64,000 nt of DNA from Mycobacterium asiaticum (lineage in GTDB: Bacteria; Actinomycetota; Actinomycetes; Mycobacteriales; Mycobacteriaceae): assembly GCF_001668675.1 (NCBI RefSeq), contig NZ_LZKQ01000210.1:62001-126000 (forward strand), written 5' to 3'. The notes below the pieces were generated by a model, which saw only the letters and a program-made list of their open reading frames with translations, was not told the origin of the DNA and did not search any database. The position numbers were made by a program, and so were the translations under genes. Numbering within the stretch: the first letter of the stretch is position 1; each line of letters opens with the position of its first letter. Positions 61,717-64,000 of this stretch are shown here, one piece after another.

Positions 61717-63825
61717 TCAGCGCGGCCAGGACGGGAAGCCCCCGCGGCCGCCCCCGCCGCTGCTGCCGCCACTGCCGCCACTGCTGCCGCCGCCGCTGCT
61801 GCCGCCACCCGACGGCGCACGCGGCGCCACGGTCGGCACCCTGGGCACCTGCGGCGCCGGCGCCTGAGTCTGCGGCGCCTGCGGCACCGGTGCTTGGGTG
61901 CGCGGCGCCTGCGTCGGTGGCGGCGCCACGGTCTGCTGCTGCGTCGGCACTTGCTGCGTCGGAGCCTGTGTGGGCACCTGCTGCGTCGGCGCCTGTGTGG
62001 GCACCTCCTGCGTGGGCTGTGGCGCAACCGTCGTCGGCGGCGGTGCCACGGTGGTCGGCGCCTCCGTCGTCGGAGCCACCGTGGTGGGCGGAATCGTCGT
62101 GGTCTTCGGCGGTTGCGTGGTCGCCGGCGTCGTGGGCTGAGTCGTCGGCTGCGTGGTCGGCGCTGTCGTGGGCGGCGTCGTCGGCGCAGTCGTCGGCGGC
62201 GTGGTGGGCGGCGTGGTCGGACCGGTGGTCGGGCCAGTCGTCGGCGGCGTCGTCGGACCAGTTGTCGGGGGCGTCGTCGGCGGCGTCGTCGGCATGCCCG
62301 GCTGCCAGCCCGGGTACGGGGGCTGCCAACCCGGATACGGTGGCTGCCAGCCCGGATACGGCGGGATGAAGATCGGCACCGGCAGGGGCGCGGGGACCGG
62401 CACGGGCACCGGAGCCGCCGGAACGGGCGCCGGGGCAGGGGCCGGAGCCACGGGCGCGGGCACCTGCCTCGGGACGTTCTGCACGGCGGGCACGGTGCCG
62501 CCCTGGAAGCCCAGGGTGGGAATGTCGGGCGGCGGAGGTGGCACCGGGGCCTGCTGCTCGGTCGGCAACAGCGGCATGAACTTGCCCGGCTGGGCGTTCT
62601 GGTGGCCTTCGACCGGCAACGTGGACGCGGTCGGCCGGACGGTCACCGCGACCGCGACCGCCAGCGAAGCGAACCCAAGCACGGCGAAACCGATGACGGC
62701 ATTGCTGATCAACAACCGCCTCAGCTGAGGCCGGATGCCGGCCGTCTGGGGGTCGTCGGGGTCCAACCCGTCCTCGTACTCGTCGCCGTACTCGTCCCCG
62801 TAGTCATCGAAGCCGTCGGTGTCGACCGGCAGGATGTCGTACTCGCTGGCCTGCGAATACGCCAGCTGCTCGTCGCCCGAGCTGGGCGCTCCCCCGTCGG
62901 CGGGCTGCATGAAGGCGGTCGCGTCCCCGGGGGCCGACGGGTCGCCGGAGGAAACCCCGGAATGGAAGTACGCGGTCGCGTTCGGGTCGCCGGCCGCATT
63001 CGGGTCTCCCGAGGAGACACCCGAATGGAAATTCGCGCCGCCTCCGTCCCCGGGGATCGGCGCAGCCATGGTGGCATCGCCGAGGGAGGGCGCCGCCATC
63101 GTCGCGTCGGGCGACGCGGCCGGGGCGGCCATCGTCGCGTCCGGGTTGGCGAACGGGGCAGCCATCGTCGCATCGGGAGATGCGGTCGGCACCGCCATCG
63201 TCGCGTCGGCGGCTGCGCCACGTGCCAGCGCGAAGTCGGGATCCCCCGGGATCTGCACGCTCATGGTCGACGCGGACTGCAGCTGGTCGGCGAACATCGC
63301 GGTGTTCTCTGGAGAGGTTCCCACCAGCAGGACGTCGTCAGGCGTACCGGCGTGGCCCGGGACCTGCGACATCAATGTGTCGAAGGTCGCGCCGGCGTCG
63401 CCTTCCACCGGCGTCGCGGCCAGCACCGTCGGCGGCGCGTCCGGATCACCACTGGGCACCGCCAGGCTTGCCGTCTGGCCGCCGACCAGCAGGACCGCGG
63501 CACCGGCCCGGCCTGGCCCCAGCAGCGCGGTGGCGGCCTGCGACTCCGAGACCACCTCGACGTTCGCGACGCCGGCATAGGTCAGCGCCTGCTGCAGTTG
63601 GTTGGCCGCGTACTCGTCCGACCAGACCAGTCGGGTGCCGACCAGCCGGTGACCTTCGTCGGTCAACAGCCGATTCGTACCGACAATCGTCTCGGACAGG
63701 TCCGCGACCGGATTGTTCGTCAGCTCGACCGTGGATTGATCGATCACCGCGCTACTGCGGGCGGCCTCGATCAGAGCCAGGCGTGCGACCTGGCCGGTAA
63801 CGGCCACCCCCAACACCACGTCCAT
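61717..63825 (-). CDS. Pro/Thr-rich membrane protein with actin-like N-terminal domain (Rv0538-like)
   Basis: This 702-residue protein has an N-terminal globular domain of about 180 residues (DVVLGVAVTGQVARLALIE start) that looks like an actin/hexokinase-fold DUF7159 domain. It is followed by five DATMA(A/V)P repeats (near 201-255), two FHSGVSSGDP repeats, an acidic DDYGDEYGDEYEDG stretch, one TM helix (near 373-395, ISNAVIGFAVLGFASLAVAV), then a Pro-rich part, three PPYPGWQ repeats, about 100 residues of Thr-Pro repeats and a Gly/Ser-rich end. The Thr/Pro tail is probably outside the membrane and may be O-mannosylated. Counterpart Rv0538 is shorter. ATG 63825 follows an AAGGAG site. Confidence 0.88.
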   Translation of the reverse strand: MDVVLGVAVTGQVARLALIEAARSSAVIDQSTVELTNNPVADLSETIVGTNRLLTDEGHRLVGTRLVWSDEYAANQLQQALTYAGVANVEVVSESQAATALLGPGRAGAAVLLVGGQTASLAVPSGDPDAPPTVLAATPVEGDAGATFDTLMSQVPGHAGTPDDVLLVGTSPENTAMFADQLQSASTMSVQIPGDPDFALARGAAADATMAVPTASPDATMAAPFANPDATMAAPAASPDATMAAPSLGDATMAAPIPGDGGGANFHSGVSSGDPNAAGDPNATAYFHSGVSSGDPSAPGDATAFMQPADGGAPSSGDEQLAYSQASEYDILPVDTDGFDDYGDEYGDEYEDGLDPDDPQTAGIRPQLRRLLISNAVIGFAVLGFASLAVAVAVTVRPTASTLPVEGHQNAQPGKFMPLLPTEQQAPVPPPPPDIPTLGFQGGTVPAVQNVPRQVPAPVAPAPAPAPVPAAPVPVPVPAPLPVPIFIPPYPGWQPPYPGWQPPYPGWQPGMPTTPPTTPPTTGPTTPPTTGPTTGPTTPPTTPPTTAPTTPPTTAPTTQPTTQPTTPATTQPPKTTTIPPTTVAPTTEAPTTVAPPPTTVAPQPTQEVPTQAPTQQVPTQAPTQQVPTQQQTVAPPPTQAPRTQAPVPQAPQTQAPAPQVPRVPTVAPRAPSGGGSSGGGSSGGSGGSSGGGGRGGFPSWPR
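61890..62350 (-). repeat. tandem low-complexity repeats in the Rv0538-like gene
   Basis: Degenerate 6-15-bp units encode Thr-Thr-Pro-Pro and related repeats, with PTQ(A/Q)P/QVPTQ units at one end and three tandem 21-bp PPYPGWQ units near 62300-62365 at the other. The repeats are in frame and are likely to vary in number between strains. Confidence 0.75.
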
Positions 63826-64000
63826 TTACGGCTCTCCTTCGGCTGACTACCCCACAGCCAGCAATGTCCCGGCATCATTACACTGACGGCATATTCGTCA
63901 TTCGGACGACAGGGTTCCCTATGTGCGCAGCGTAACCGGATTCCCTACCCAGGGGGATGGTCACCAGATTTCCTTCGCCACTTCTAAGCCTGCTCACAGC
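63826..64000. promoter_or_regulatory. upstream region of the Rv0538-like gene
   Basis: These 175 bp to the window end hold no gene start. The ribosome-binding site AAGGAG of the Rv0538-like gene lies just upstream of 63825 on the minus strand. No clear operator or promoter was identified. Confidence 0.4.

Noticed and set aside
61890..62350. Regular repeats that could suggest a CRISPR array
   Set aside because: Units are short, in frame and code for Thr-Pro/Gln repeats of a protein; there are no fixed spacers or cas genes.
61669..63846. 725-codon plus-strand frame rich in Arg and Gly
   Set aside because: It is the mirror of the Rv0538-like gene; its Arg/Gly-rich composition is the usual antisense artefact of GC-rich DNA.

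Overview
The window is high-GC actinobacterial DNA and almost certainly comes from a Mycobacterium. From about 34.5 kb to the right end the gene content and order match, from memory, the M. tuberculosis stretch Rv0566c down to Rv0538: yajQ, an EthA-like monooxygenase, gpsA, htpX, grcC1, menJ, the Rv0560c methyltransferase, menG, mgtA, menD, bpoC, menC, an amidohydrolase, fadD8, menB, pitA, menE and the Rv0538 Pro/Thr-rich protein. Other mycobacterial marks are F420-type enzymes, a mycofactocin-type SDR, LigD-like PolD, DUF732 and DUF3349 proteins. Because it carries genes absent from that M. tuberculosis interval, a non-tuberculous species is likely; the species cannot be named from the sequence alone.

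The left 34 kb is accessory lipid/isoprenoid-type metabolism. At 1-5 kb a translationally coupled cassette (two FadE subunits, two MaoC-fold proteins and an Ltp-type thiolase/aldolase cut by the window edge) faces a divergent P450; its layout resembles the cholesterol side-chain igr operon. Then come an amidase, a lipoprotein, a PfkB kinase, an atypical SDR without the catalytic Tyr, a PolD-type primase-polymerase, a mycofactocin-type SDR and an acyl-CoA synthetase.

The most unusual block is 15.2-27.0 kb. An SDR and two Rossmann-fold DapB-like dehydrogenases run left; to the right runs a tightly packed series: TetR1, a six-TM membrane protein, TetR2, a 34-residue one-TM peptide, a VWA (NorD-like) protein, a MoxR/NorQ-type AAA+ ATPase, a 43-residue one-TM peptide, a second copy of the six-TM protein, a 144-residue one-TM protein, a third DapB-like dehydrogenase, a 15-codon remnant of a fourth, a P450 and a VOC protein. 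Four copies of a TGAC-N4-GTCA palindrome lie at the TetR and membrane genes, so the block looks like one regulon. NorQ/NorD and CbbQ/CbbO pairs elsewhere mature metalloenzymes, so this may encode an undescribed membrane enzyme that needs AAA+/VWA maturation.

From 27 to 34.4 kb lie YihY-type, LLM F420-dependent, phospholipase D, class III cyclase and TetR/carotenoid-oxygenase genes and a tRNA-Tyr. The right half is the menaquinone locus. Its most striking anomaly is in mgtA: the conserved nucleotide-sugar motif of the glycosyltransferase is found intact on the opposite strand, which is the signature of an in-frame micro-inversion of about 45 bp with loss of about 12 codons. Several long-stem hairpins, two sharing the same stem sequence, punctuate this half.
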